64,000 nt of DNA. It comes from Antennarius striatus (taxonomy: Eukaryota; Chordata; Actinopteri; Lophiiformes; Antennariidae). The stretch covers positions 21,627,001-21,691,000 of the forward strand of contig NC_090779.1 of the NCBI RefSeq assembly GCF_040054535.1. The letters are read 5' to 3'. The notes beneath the pieces are model-generated. The model searched no databases. It saw only the letters and a program-made list of their open reading frames with translations, and had not been told where the DNA came from. Made by a program: the position numbers and the translations under genes. This document shows positions 11,075 to 24,338 of the stretch, one piece after another. Positions within the stretch are counted from its first letter, which is position 1. Each line of letters opens with the position of its first letter.

Positions 11075-13445
11075 TCAAACATTTTGCAGTGACGACCTTT
11101 GACCTGCTGGGCTGGGGTCAGACTGTGAGGAGGGGGGTTGGATGATGGCGGTGTGGCAGATCTGATAGCAGGTTCGGTGATTTCCTTCATCATCCTCTCC
11201 ACGGTACGTCGACAGGCACAAATCGAGCCATGGACGACCACCTGAGGACACACAACCATTATCATGTTTCCATAGCAACCAGAGAAAGCAGGCTTTAAAT
11301 TGTGCCTGCTGACTGGACCTGATAGTTCAAAATACAGATTGTTTTTAGTTGAAATTTGACATCTTTAGTAGCATCAAAGTCTTTTTACTGTAGACAAACA
11401 ACAATCTGAATTTTAGACGGACTAATATGAAATCATTCAAATTCTATACAATAAAAATAAAGGTATACGAAGATAAAACAACCATTTCTTCTGCAATGAA
11501 GATTAAGGATTTTTGATAACAAGACAGTTCGGATTCCTAATGAACATGAAGGAAGGAATAAGTAATCAATCTAAATTATGATCATTTCAGTAACAGTGAA
11601 GCTGCCCGCTGAACTAGAGTTTTACATTTTAATAAGTGTTTTAATGAGTTTGACTGTTGTACCGGTGCTGCCCCCTGGTGGACAGAGGGAGTCCATCGTC
11701 TGGCGAACGCTGTTCTGAGCCTCCTGATTGGCTGCTGCCTCCTCTGCTGACACTTTGAAGAACAACTCCTGATGACAGACAGAAAACCAGCAATCTCACA
11801 GCTGCTGGCGGAATGATAGTGTTGTGTGTTTATTTATTGCCTCAACACACATCACAAACACACGGTAGAAAGAAATGGAACGTAATCGTAAACTCACAGC
11901 ATCTTTCCACAGGAAGACTTCCAGCGTGTCGGTGGCATCCTGCAGCTCAAGCTTCATCAGCAGGACAAACTGCAAGAGCTGAACCCCCAGGGCTGACGAA
12001 CCAGGCAACCGGAAATCAACTCCCATTTATTTCAGAGGAAGTTGCGCACCGACCATAGATTTTGAGTTCATTTTTTGTTATTAACCACAAATTACCACAT
12101 CTAAATACATCAGATGTGCTTTTCAGAGCAGAAGACAATACTGCACAACAACAACATCTGAGTAGTGTGACACATCTGTTCTTCATTTCCAGGTCAAACC
12201 CAACTCTCTCTCACCCTCTGCAATGATCTTCACATCGATCTGCTGCCCTCCTGCAGTACACGGATCCCTCACCGCAGCCTTAGAGCAACGCCGACACCTG
12301 AACCACACAGAGGAGTCGGTTCAGGTCCATAGCCACAGAACATCCGGAGGAAACAGGAACAGACTGACGGTGTTATTCACCCAATCAGCCTTACTGTGTT
12401 ACAGTAGGGTAGGAACCATTTCATTCACCACTAAAAAGACATTGACCATCATTTTGAATGTTTGTCAAGAGAGTTGAAGTGAAGCGAAGTCGTTTATGTC
12501 GAACGGATCACAAAGAAAACAATTTGTAGATTCCAGCAACTTTTAGAAGCTAAAACTGAGTCTGACTGTAATCTGGTGTGAACGTCGTCTCTGACCCGTA
12601 ATATCTCTTCCTGCCTCTGAAGAGGAAAGGTGCAGACAGGTCATGCAGAGTCATGTGACCTCCTGATGACCTCACAGGGATAATGTTCTTGTAGTTGGAT
12701 GCTAGTCGACACGTTTCCTCCAGACTGGAACCTTTAAAAGAGCAGAATCTCACCATCAAGTGTCTCATTTTATGAAAACGCTTTGATTGACAGAAACATG
12801 AAACATGGACATGAAAACATGTCTCCTTTAAATTCCTCACCCTTGACGAAGAGGAGGGTTTTGTTTTTGGCCTCACACAAGAGGGTTCTGGGCAGATGAA
12901 CACTTAGGTCTCCCTTCCAGGACCCCAGGGAACCTGTGGGGATGCTGACTCGCCCCGAGCGCATCCACAGTGGGGGAATGCAGCGTCTGGAATCCCTGGA
13001 CCCCTCATTGAAGATCCCCGCCACCAGTTCATCATCTGGGACATCCTGCCTGAGATCATGATGAAGAGCCAGGTAAAAATCTTCAGCAGAACACTTTAAA
13101 ACCAAACAATGCACACTGACAGCCTTGAATTCTAATCTGTACGAGTCCCTAAAGGTCTCATTTGATATAATACTAACAAACACTTGACTGAGCAGAGACA
13201 CAGCAGATCATGACATCTTTTAACAGAAAGTTCCACCTCACATGGACAAACACTTGCTGCAATAGAGTTTCAGAGTCTGGTGGAGTCTGAGGGGCTCGTA
13301 GGATCTGAGCTGGACTCTGACGTGGTGAACCCGACCCGGATCAGACCGTTTCAGCTCCGAGAGCGTCACCAGTTGTGTGTCGTGATGACAGAGTCTCTCT
13401 GATGCAGACAGAAAGAGATCAGCACAATCAGTCAAAGAGGCAGTA

Positions 13446-13508
<63 letters not shown>

Positions 13509-16500
13509 AGTGAGTGTGTCTGGGTGGACGGGGGTCCATATGTCAATACCCAAAATGTTTGAGTGTAAAAGCGGATGGGAACAAGTTTCTGACTTTCTCG
13601 CAGAGAATCGAACCCTGACTGACTGTGGATTAGGCTGCAGTGTTTCCTACCTGTTCTGCTCTCCACGTCTTTAGCACCTACATCAGAACCAGAGAAACGA
13701 TGGGTGACTGGAACAGATACACAAGCATAGAAATAGATCATTAAAACTGGTTGAGAGGTGGTTCAGAATAAAAAGAACACCTGAGGGAGTTCTTTTGGCT
13801 GTATTTACTGTCATGATAAGAATGACACCCTTCAGGGTTTCAACTCAACAATGTTTCTGTCTCCTGATGAAGGCCTTGGTAGCTGAAATGCATTACCATG
13901 GTGGAACAAATATATATGTGCGTGCATTCGTGTGTGTGTGTGTGTGTGTGTGTGTGTATTTTTAAATTATCTTGAGTGGGTTCTACAACAAATGTAGGAC
14001 AAGTACATCAACTCTGGCCTTTTTTCTTTACACAGCTGCAACTATCTGACCAGAGGAGTTTTACTATTATTAAAACTGGGTCTGAACCTAAAGGGCAGTA
14101 AGTCGATAAAAGCGTAAAGATTATATGATTAGATTTGATTATATAATTATTATATACGATTATAACATGGTTATATCCCAGTGAAGCATGGGCCTTCAGA
14201 AGGTCCACTAAAGGAGGCAGATTCCTGCAGCTTCAGTCAATTTGTCCGTTCTGTCCCCACTAGGATGTTCACATTTTTCATCTAGTGAAACGTCGGCCTT
14301 CCTGGATACTGGAACATTAAGTCAATGGAGACACCATTTCATACCTCGTGGATACTCCGGCGGAGTGCTCCTGATCTCCAACATCGTTGAGTCGTTCAGG
14401 TCGTCGTTCTCTAGTAAGGCCTGAAAAGCTCTGCAGACATGAACGTGAAAAAAAATGTTTAACGAGACATATGACAACACACACAGACACACATAATTAA
14501 AGTGAATAAATTGGACTGGACCAGGAATTTTTTCTGTTGAAACATAAATAAATTTTAAAAAATTCTTCTCTAAACCCAACACGTCAACATTTAAATGTTT
14601 AAATAAATCTACAGCAGCTGACGGCACACATGTCTGCACCAACAGCGCTTCGGTCTTCTGTGGTCCAATCACACAGCAGAGGATGAAACAGCGAGTGGAA
14701 GAGTCAGGTCTACATCTGCCACATTTTTCCTTGCTGTACCTCTTCAGGCTCTGAACGTCTCGGCTACTTTCTGGAAGAACCCGGATCCCCCTGCCATAAG
14801 ACGTCCCTCCATGCAGGTGGAAAGACAGGGTTTCAACCCCCCCTGATGGGGCAGCAATGAGCCCAGGCACCTTACTGGAATCTGGGATCGCTCGGATGTT
14901 ATAGATCCTCAAGAAGTCCCCAGGCTGGAGAGGAGGGGTGCAGACAAGCATCAAGAAAGAGGAGATGGGTAGAGCACACAAACAGCACACATTTAGTTTT
15001 TAGAAAAAAAAGCAAAGTAAATTTTACAGTGCCAGTTTTAAAAAAACAAGAAAAAATAACATAAGAATGTATCCAAACTCTTTAATGACACTATATGTTC
15101 GCGTCTAGGTTGAGGTCAGTTAGTTGACAGTATTGTCTGACAGCGAGTTCTGACCTTTAGCTGTTTGGCAAAGTCCACGTGGTTGTCGAAGATGAGGATG
15201 TTAGCGATGAGCCTCTCTCTTTCTGGAGAGAAGGACACCGGTCCCTCAATGTCATCTCGCTCAACTATCACCCTGACTAGACTGTGAGGACACCTGGTTC
15301 CATCCCACACCTGTAAAACAACAGAAAAACAGTGAAGACAGTTCATTTTATTTTAGACTCCTAATCTCATCTTCTATTCTTCGTGGTCTCACCCTCAGCA
15401 GAGTGCAGGTGGAGTCCATGGGAGCTTTGGCCAGTAGCTGGCAAGTCAGGTCAAAGAAAACATTTGGTTGAACAGCGGACAAGGGGATTTTGGGAACTGT
15501 GGAGACAATTCCCTGCTTGGTGGCCCAGGATCTCAGTTCCTCTACGATGCGCCGGTCCTCCTGGTCAAAGTGGAAGGATCGGCTGGAGGTCCTGGGCGCC
15601 ACGACTTCTCCCACCTCCCCATCAAATGTCACCACAGAGAAACCGTAGGTGTTGATCAGTGTGATGGACTCTTTAAAGGAATGAGTCTAGGCAGGGAAAT
15701 ATGAAATAAAATAACATTTGTTTTAGGTCGTTGCCTAAAACTGATGAAAGACGCATTTTGATTGGGGTAAAAAAAAAAAAGACATTGCTAAGAGTCTGGA
15801 CCTTGACTCTGTGCATCCGGATGATGTCTCCCTTCTGAAAGATTTCTGGGTGGTCCTCCAGCTTCTCCCGGAAGATGGTGCAGCAGATCATTTGGTTGGA
15901 CTGATCTATAATCTTCAGGCTGGTGCAGTAGTCTGTGACAAGACGGAATAGATCAGGTTTTGAATATTTCACTGATAGAGATTACCCTGATAATGTATTA
16001 GAATATGATGCTAACAATTACATCTGCTAAAATTAGCACAATTGCATGAGGACAAATAAAAAGAGAACAATTTAGCGTGCTAATGTTTGTTTGGTGTGGT
16101 GTGGTTCTAAACGGACCTGTACCGCAGGTCTTGAATGGCTGCTTAAAGAAAACCACCACTCCGTACACATTGACCACCACTTTAGGCTTCAGGTCAGCCA
16201 ATCGTACGTAAGTGTATTTAGGTGCCTTCGTTTCCCTGGAAACCTGAAAGGAACAACGGCGGTAAAGAGATGTTTTGCCAGCTCATGTGAGAAGTTGGTA
16301 AACTTTCTTATTGGTTTATGAAAAGCAGAATTATTTGAAAACAAAAGAGTCGCCCCTTGCTGGACACAAGAAGGAAAGCAATAGTAATAAATTGTAATAA
16401 AGGGTTCAAATGAACAGGCTTTGACAAAATCCTATGACATGACAACATTCATAATGCCACAAAAAATGAAGAAATAACAATTTAAAAAGTTAAAATGATG

Positions 16501-17054
16501 AAAAAATGTCAAAAGCAGCTGCAGACAGTGGAGAGCCTGACCTCGGTGGAGATGTCGTAGCTCCTCTTCACAGTCAGCGAGGATCCGGGGTCAGGAGGAG
16601 GTCGCTGGCGGAACACCTAACCAACAGCAAAGAGAAGACATTACAGACACCATTTAGTGAAGGAAATAATGACATTACATCCATGGGGATACAGAAAAGG
16701 GGATGAACGTGATAGCAGGAACTAGCCTTCGGAAATTGTATGTATAGGCGAGCAATAGAATTCAAGTTTAAAAACATACATTGTTATTTGATATAGTCAA
16801 AATTTTGTTTTCATGTCTCCCTGCGATCAATTTTTTCATTCTGCATCACCTACTGTATCTTTAATCCAGTTAAAAATGACACTGATCACAGCCAAACATC
16901 TCCAGGAACAATGCTGCTCTTATTTCCTGACACAGAGGTCAGAGGTGATTTACAGTTGACAGAACACAGATCTCATGTTCATACACTGTTTTGTTTGTAG
17001 ACTGACTTCACACACACACACACACACACCCGCACGCACGTATAGACAAGCACG

Positions 17055-17152
<98 letters not shown>

Positions 17153-18300
17153 GTACAATAAGTGTGTGCTAGTTAGCTTTCTAAAGGTCCGCACATAAAT
17201 GCAGGCGTCGTCTCCTGACAGCAGCAGGTTGAAGGGGTGGAACTTGTCTTTATGAACGGTGGGAGATTTACCCACAGTGAAGCCAGAGACCATCATCACA
17301 TCCTACCAGTGAAACGAACAGAAACAGCAATAAGTAGAGAAGACTGTCATTGAATTTGAGAGTACAGAAATACGAAAATAGTCGCCCTTCTTCACAGAAG
17401 TAGCACCATCTCCATCAAGTGAGATCAATGTAGAAGAAAACATGAAAATATATCTTTTTTTCACTTTTCTGCTTCATTTTAAAACTAATCAAATTTCGCT
17501 TGTCCTGTGGGAAGAAAAGGTAAAATGAAACAATACGAGGGGAATAATCACTCAAATACACCAAATACAGGATTTAAAAACTTAAAGTTTCCCAAACACT
17601 AACTTTTTAAAAGGTTTAAGATTTTCCAGAAATGTTATAAAAAAACTTCCAGGAACGGCAGTCAGAAGTACTCCTAAACACATGGATGTTTATTTTGAAT
17701 TACAATTCACTATTTAATGATGTTTCTGTCAAAATTATAGATCTGATGACAGACAACTTACTCCCTGACTGACAGCTTGATTGAAGTGCTTTGCCAGGTC
17801 TCCCATTATGACCATGTTAATGGACGGTGTGTTCTGTTGACTGTCTTCTTCTGCAAAACAGATGAACGCGGAACATCGATTTTAAAGTGAGAGGAAAGGA
17901 CGGAGGATCTAAAATGTGAGCATGAAACACTCCTCTGCTCTTAAAAACTACAAGAGGGGGGAACAAACACACACCGTTTTGACATTTACCTTTGATGACA
18001 GTTTTCAGGATGCAATTATCAGTCATTAACGACACCAGTGGACCTTTATGCACCACCATTCCCTAGAAAATATTAAATATTTCATTTATGACAAAGTAAA
18101 ATGCATTTATCTCTAAACTTTAGGAAACTGTTTCCTATTGAGTTCATTATGAAGTCATAGTCTGTCAGGGAAATCCTCACCTTGACCATTTTGTCGGAGC
18201 AGTCAGTGCTGGTGTTGATGAGAGAGATGGGAATCTTGGTCAGGTGTGTTGGTAGGTGACTGTTTGACCCCGCCCCCTCTGACATCACTCGGACAGGCAT
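11075..18300 (-). CDS. pot1: Protection of telomeres protein 1 (POT1)
   Basis: Shelterin subunit that binds single-stranded TTAGGG repeats and tethers TPP1. Eighteen coding exons, all phases matching, give 798 residues: 18181-18300, 17990-18062, 17762-17850, 17195-17302, 16542-16616, 16117-16243, 15802-15932, 15393-15686, 15155-15310, 14740-14924, 14345-14430, 13242-13398, 12841-13049, 12596-12731, 12215-12297, 11898-11992, 11663-11768, 11075-11241. Residues 1-155 form an extension absent from human POT1. From about 165 the classical OB folds follow (VVVNVYGVVVFF; Phe218 matches human Phe62 by position), then the second fold with FHLHGGTSYGRGIRVLPES. The TPP1-binding C-terminal part begins near LRSYEPLRLHQTLKLYC. 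The cysteine pairs 528/531 and 650/653 match the zinc-binding cysteines known in human POT1. A TG repeat lies about 45 nt behind the donor at 17195. Human POT1 also neighbours GPR37. Confidence 0.96.
13448..13502. repeat. (TG)n microsatellite in pot1 intron
   Basis: About 27 TG units on the plus strand (CA in the transcript), roughly 50 nt upstream of the acceptor of the exon starting at 13398. A second, shorter TG run lies at about 13931-13958. Confidence 0.95.
17010..17151. repeat. Long compound (CA)n microsatellite in pot1 intron
   Basis: Two CA blocks, 17010-17029 and about 17050-17151, are separated by a short imperfect CGCACG segment. In the pot1 transcript this is a UG repeat lying 45-185 nt downstream of the exon 17195-17302. 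Confidence 0.95.
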
Positions 18301-20105
18301 GGCGAGAAGTTGACCTTAGGGACAAGAACTAATAATAAGTACATGTACACAATAAAACTGGAACACCACATATTTATGCACGATAAATAAAGACATGCCA
18401 GACAACTACTAGTGTGTAGAAGGAAAGTTTAAAACACTAAAAACGGAGGATCGAAAAAAACAACAACTGAATAACATGAGGTTAGTAATTGAATAGATAA
18501 AAAGGTAAATACTGCAATAAATGAATGAAATACCGACGGAGCACACGAGTGCGAACAGACGTGATTATCACGACTTTACTGATGATGTTCTTCTTTGTTA
18601 ATGTGACGTCACCATGAATCTGTTTCGTCAGACGTGCGTCACGTACAAAGATGAAGTGATGTGCAAAAAAAAATCTGATTTTAAAACCAACTTTAAATTG
18701 TGGTGAATTACAACTGCATTAACAATTACTGCTGACATCAATACTGGCTATATATAAATGTGCAAATGTGTTTTTCTCCAGATAGCGCTATCTGCAGCAG
18801 AGCTAGTTAGCCTAGCAGCCAACTTTAGCCAGCGTTAGCAAAAAATATTATCATTATTCAGTGGCAACTGGGAAAGAAAACACTTCAAACTCATTCTTCA
18901 CACTGTTTTAGTAAGTTTGTGAACAAAAAAAAACAAAAAAAAGCCTAGCCTGGGACTTATTTGCGATTATTTCGTTGTATGTGACGTCAGATGAACTCCC
19001 TCTAAAAATCAATCAGTTTTACGTTTTATTGATTCTCTGTAAAGATCTTCAAATGACGGAAGATACCGTTCCGTATCTCATAAATAAACAGACCCTACTG
19101 ATTAAATCGGCTGACTTGCTAATACATAATACTGCACATTACTAACAATAATATTTTAATTTTTTATTTACCCTCGGTCAATGGAAATTATCAATATTTA
19201 GAGATAAGAAACGTGAACACCGACACACAGCGTTATTTGGGATAAGCCGAATTTTCTGTTGCAAACTACAGATTTCTAAAATGTTACAAACGCTGTTTTA
19301 GGTGCTACACGATTGTGCCAATAAGTAATGCAAATCAAAATGTCTTGTTTCCACATACAAAAGCACAACGGAGCGTCTTGGCGTCTTCAAACAAGCGTCT
19401 TCAATCAATGAACAGCATTTCGAGCGAAGTTAAAACAAGGAACGTCTTAGTTAAATACAGTCGTGTCCAAAGATGGAAGTGTGAATAGACTGGAAGATAA
19501 AAACGAAAACTTACAGCTGCAGCAGGACTCCGGTCCGGTTTCCCTCGCTTGGTTTCGAATTGACAGCTACACTAGTGCGCATGCGCGCAGACGGTCAGCT
19601 ACAGTATGTCAATAGGAGTACCAGACACTGAATGGAAGCCATTCATAAGACTGTACCAAAGTCTAATAAGAGAAAATGTGATTTATAAAGGTAAGAATAA
19701 TAAATATATTATCATTATTCAATACTTGTGCTTTCAAAGCAAACATTGTTTTCTAATGGGTTGTATTTAATAACACAACTACTGTAAAGTAATACATGTG
19801 CTGCAAACACTAGCAAATACAACAACTCAGGAACACAAGTGTCCAAACACTTGACATTTGCAGTGCACATGTGTACACCAGAGAAGCACTAGTATTCTCA
19901 ATTTCAACCTCCTAACACCAACCTAGCCAAACATATTCAAGGATACTAGTTTCAACCACTTTCCATTGTCCTAAAAACATGTGTCCTGTCTATGTGATGG
20001 TCTAGACCAGTTCCTTTTTGAGTTCTGACAAACACTTGGTATTATATAAATAAAAATTGACTTAAAATTAATTTCAAAGAATTAGTCATCTAATTAGTCT
20101 TATAT
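18301..20105. other. pot1 leader region and tmed6 3' flank
   Basis: Between the pot1 start codon and the tmed6 3' end I see the inferred pot1 first exon and promoter (19515-19600) and otherwise AT-rich sequence without a recognisable gene. Confidence 0.5.
19515..19600 (-). promoter_or_regulatory. Inferred non-coding first exon and core promoter of pot1
   Basis: On the minus strand a perfect GTAAGT donor begins at 19514, preceded by a GC-rich stretch. Just upstream, at 19577-19586, sits the palindrome GCGCATGCGC, a full match to the NRF1 site typical of CpG-type housekeeping promoters. No TATA box is apparent. The acceptor partner would lie just upstream of the ATG at 18300. The transcription start is inferred. 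Confidence 0.5.
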
Positions 20106-20110
20106 CTTAT

Positions 20111-20116
20111 TTTATT
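20111..20116 (-). promoter_or_regulatory. Candidate tmed6 polyadenylation signal
   Basis: AATAAA on the minus strand, about 160 nt after the tmed6 stop codon. Confidence 0.45.
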
Positions 20117-20276
20117 GAACCAGGCTGCCAATACAAAGGCTTCACACAGATGACAGTTCCTTTTCTATCAACATAATACATGAACAAAAAACACAGAAGC
20201 GCAGGCAGTTTTGTGTCTGTCTTCCCTACTACAGATTCATGTTTCATGGGTTTCCTGCAAGTCTGACAGTCCATTT

Positions 20277-21902
20277 TTAGCAGCGTGGCTTCTCCTCCTC
20301 GCTGCAGCTCTTGGTGATGAAGAGTCTTTTGAGGAAGAGAAGCTGCAGGTAGCCTGAGGTAACAATAAGGAAGCTGAGCGCCATCGACCACCAGGTGATG
20401 TACTGCGAGTTGGAAAGCAGCAGGAAGTAGTCCGCGCTCTTCTTCATATGTCCGAAGCTGTAGTATCGAAACATGTGGAAGACAAACTTCTCCACACTGT
20501 GACTTGAATCCTACAGAAGAGAAATGCTACAGAATTACTGAGTTTGTTAGTGCCATCTGTCATTCATAGAACTACTGCTAACAGAGGAGAGACGCTGGAG
20601 GAGTTTGTGTCTGGAGAAAGATGGGTCTGAAGCAGCAGTCAAGATCTACATGAGGAGCTGATGGTGGATTCCAGGATGAAGCAGATAGGCTGGACCCCCA
20701 TCACCACCAAGACTACTGTAGAGTGGATCAGTAACTGTGCGTATGTGTGTGTACCTGTATGATACTTAGCGTGCTGTTCAGGTGTTCCTCTCTCTCCTTC
20801 TGTTCCTCTCTGATCTTGGAGGCATCCTGGAGGCCATCGTAATAAACCCCAAAACTGATGAAAACTTGCATGGTGCCGAATCGGTTGTGGAAGTTGCTGA
20901 AGCACATCTGATAGAAACCTGAAGACAAATGTAGAAACTATTTGATCAGCAATCGCGTGGATACATCCTGGTAACAGTCACGGAGTTCCCACAAACATTT
21001 TAAAATGTTTATGAGTTAACTCTATGAGTTAAATACCATGGGAAATAATTGAACGTTATTAAACTGAAATAAAAATAGCAGAAATAGAGAGCTCTTAAAG
21101 TTGCATCACTATGTGAATTCAGACACAGATCCCAAACCAGATTAAATGTACATGTGAAAGAAGTCAGTATGTATGAAGTGACAGAAGCAGAGAGGCATGT
21201 GGTACTGCCCCCTATAGGTAGCTGAGATAATGCAGCTTCGGAGTCATTTGATGAACATGAATCTGTGAAAGGTTAGAGCTTCTACCTAGACTAGAAGAAG
21301 ACCCAGATACACCATAGCGGATAATAATTCTGATATTGTGTATTAAAAATGTTTTTAAAATGTCATTAATGTATTGTATTTTGGTGTTAATTTCTCCTGT
21401 TATGATTGTTGCTGTGACCTGTCTCTTTTGCCTCAAAGCTGATTTGCCCCTTTGCATCATCAATAGTTGACACCATCAGACCACTCGGAGCGTTGACGCT
21501 GACAGACAGGTGTCTGTCGTGGCCGACTCCTGTCACCCACTGGACCTACAGACAAACAGTTAAGTCTTTAGGTTCTGCAATTAAATTTTGAAATTTAATT
21601 GAGTCTGTTAGAACAGTCTCAGCTACAGTTTATTACTTAGAACTAAAAATAATCAATATGCTCACGTTGAGGGAAGCATCTGTTCTTACCATGAAACTCA
21701 GGTAAAATGTCTCTCCATGATGAGCAAAGTGCCAGAAACACTCCAACCCTGCAGCACCCAGTACCACAGAGAAATCATACTGGTCAGCACCCCAGAACAA
21801 CTCCTGGTCCGTTATGCTGGGGTGGGGGTCTGTCATGGGTCCACTGCAAACGGGACCAAAAGACACAAAAAAAATCAACAAGCTGGAAACCTTAAACAAC
21901 AT
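20277..21902 (-). CDS. tmed6: p24 family cargo receptor TMED6
   Basis: Type I membrane protein of the p24/TMED family, which sorts cargo in COPI/COPII vesicles between ER and Golgi. Four coding exons, 21690-21902, 21419-21545, 20755-20918 and 20277-20510, join in phase to 245 residues (human TMED6 about 240). An N-terminal signal peptide (about 1-20) is followed by a GOLD domain with the TMED6-type start FWGADQYDFSVVLG and a Cys pair (GLECFWHFAH and FYQMCFSNFHNRFG), then a charged coiled-coil stretch (IREEQKEREEHLNS). One transmembrane helix lies near the end (WWSMALSFLIVTSGYLQLLF), followed by a short cytosolic tail ending EKPRC, close to the human KKPRC. In human the gene lies next to TERF2; here its neighbour is pot1. 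Confidence 0.94.
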
Positions 21903-24170
21903 GTCAGAACCAGAAAAGACTCGATCTCTGAGTGAACAGTGTGTTTAGAGTCCGTGGATCTGGAATGATTAACTGGTGCCAGATGTTGCCAGTCTGTGGG
22001 AAAGCTGGTCTAACTTCACAGCTGGAGTCACCCAAGAGAAACAAATATTCAACCTCAGGACTGAAGTAAATAGGTCACATGCTCACATCCCAGTACTTCA
22101 GACTGGGCTTAACCTAAAACCAGGAGTTCAAAGTTTTCATCTGGACAAGCAGGACAAAGTCTCATCTTCATCTGGTGGTTATTGCTGGGATTGTTAGCTG
22201 AGCAAGTCCGAAAAAACATTACCCCTTCCATTTCCTTATCTAACATTGAATACACTTGCAGTAATTCTAAAAATTGTCCTGTGACAAAAATTTATAATGA
22301 CAATTCAAGGATTGTTATTGACCACGATCATCTTGTATTGATCATTCATAGAAATAATCTAGAGATCAGAACCCAGGTTGGTTTCATCTTCATTCTATGG
22401 TTTTATAATGTGACCATGTTTGTTGACACCTTAATGAATTTGAGCATCCATTTAGGAGGAAATAGATGTTTTTTATGACTTTCAGTTCATCATTTGCTGC
22501 AGCATCTCACTGGTTTTAGGAGTGAAATAAAGAACTTCAGCACATTTCGTTTTGTCTGCTTTATTTAAACAATTACTTTACATATTAACAATATTTAACA
22601 TGTTTGACCTGTACCCACCTTCACCTGGTGTTCAGGTCTATCTCCATCTACCGCCTCCAGTATGATATGGGAGTACATTATATAGTATGAGTAGCATCAG
22701 GTCGCTTCTGTTTCTCCTTTACTGGACAGGAAGACATGAGAGCGCCAGAGATCAAAAGTTAATAGGAACAAACTACAAGCAGTTGCCAGTGATAACAATG
22801 AGTACTTCCAGATAAATAACATCTTTACATATTGGATACAATTTATTCAAAGTGGTAAGTCACAAGTCTGTCAAACTAATCAAAAGCTGATGTTACAAAT
22901 ATCAAATCTTAAAAAGAGGAATTGTGGATTTTTTGTGCTTCCATTTGACAACTGATGCTTTTTGTTTTGTTTCCACCTGATGTCTCTTCTCTCTGTAAGC
23001 ATGATTAAACCTGATGGACTTCATGTTGCATCAAATAACTGTTAAATATACTGTACAAGTCACACTGTCAAGCATGTGCTGCTGTCCCGACTATCAATAA
23101 ATTACTACCAAATCAGTGTAATAAATGTAGAAATATGGCTGCTGAAACCAAAGACATCACTCAGATTAGACCCGAATTGAGTCACGGGTTGCTTATCTAT
23201 GTGCAAGTTCACTTTCAAAAATAAATAAACTGAATCAGGACGTTATTGGTAAAATATCAGATGCATATTTAATATCATTCAAAAAAAATTAAAGCAGCTT
23301 TGTGATTTTGACTCCCTCTGAGTCTGTGGAGGAAACATTCAGGGTCACGAAGAAGACAACATCATCCTCATGAGAGTGAACAATCCGCTTAATAGCAAAA
23401 ATCAATTAAAAAAAAAAATCACTTCATAATAACAACAATGAAGGTTAAAACAACTGAAACATGAAGTTTAGCCTGTCTCAACCTCACAGGGTGAAAACAG
23501 ACAGCATTTGACAGCTTCACTGTTTGACAAAAATCAGCGACCTATTAAGCGTCAGTTCTATATTATAGTCATGGCCGGTTTTTCCTGTGGGTTAGATGTC
23601 TCTGCTGGTAGACATCTGCAGGGCTGAATATCTTCATGTGTCTCCTGCTGGAAGAGCTTCAGCTTCCACTGACTCCAGCTCAGCCATAATACTGCTTCTT
23701 CTTCTGTCCTGGTTAACACCAGAACCTGTACTTCTAGTGGATCATGAAGTGTTCACCTACACGTCAGTGACACCAAGATCCTTTCAAAATTAGCTAGTTT
23801 AGCTGCTAGTTGTGTGCTACTGCTTAATGTGCACTCCAAAGTCAAACAGCATGTCAGCAGCAGCATGAAGAGCATATTAGAAAATTTAAAATGACAAATG
23901 TGCTCAACATCGGTTACCTGGGGAGGAACCTAAAACACAGGAGTGTCTGGGTGGGGGGGGGGGTTGTCTAGCTCAGTATGAGTGTGGCACCCCCATGTGG
24001 AACATCATCTAGTGGCATCAGAAAGTCTGACTCTCAGCCCTCGCTCTCACACGTTTCCTGTCATCACTTCAGTGATCAATAAATGGCAATAAAAAGACAA
24101 CCTGTCCGATAAGAGAAGAACATCAGATCAGTCTGCTTGAACTACCTCAAGTTAAATATTTCATCACAGA
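21903..24170. other. tmed6 5' flank and ankrd27 3' flank
   Basis: No exon with conserved coding content was found. The stretch holds the tmed6 promoter side and the putative 3' UTR of ankrd27. A run of G lies near 23949-23963. Short open frames here are not supported. Confidence 0.5.
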
Positions 24171-24174
24171 CCTG

Positions 24175-24180
24175 TTTATT
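24175..24180 (-). promoter_or_regulatory. Candidate ankrd27 polyadenylation signal
   Basis: AATAAA on the minus strand, about 160 nt downstream of the ankrd27 stop codon at 24339. Confidence 0.4.
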
Positions 24181-24338
24181 TTGTAAACATCCTCTATCAT
24201 TATCTTTAAAACATTTATTTTTAAAACATAACTGCTATTTTTCTTTTGTTATTTTAGCGTCTAACAGAAGAGACTTTTCAAACTGGAGCTAGAACTTATC
24301 TGTTATCTGATAATAAATATCCCAGCTGAACCGGGCGT

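Noticed and set aside
13448-13502. Tandem repeats as a possible CRISPR array
   Set aside because: They are dinucleotide microsatellites without spacers, in a vertebrate intron.
16950-17299. Cys/Val and His/Thr-rich open frames
   Set aside because: Translations of the CA/TG microsatellite. The same applies at 27671-27913 and 51342-51701.
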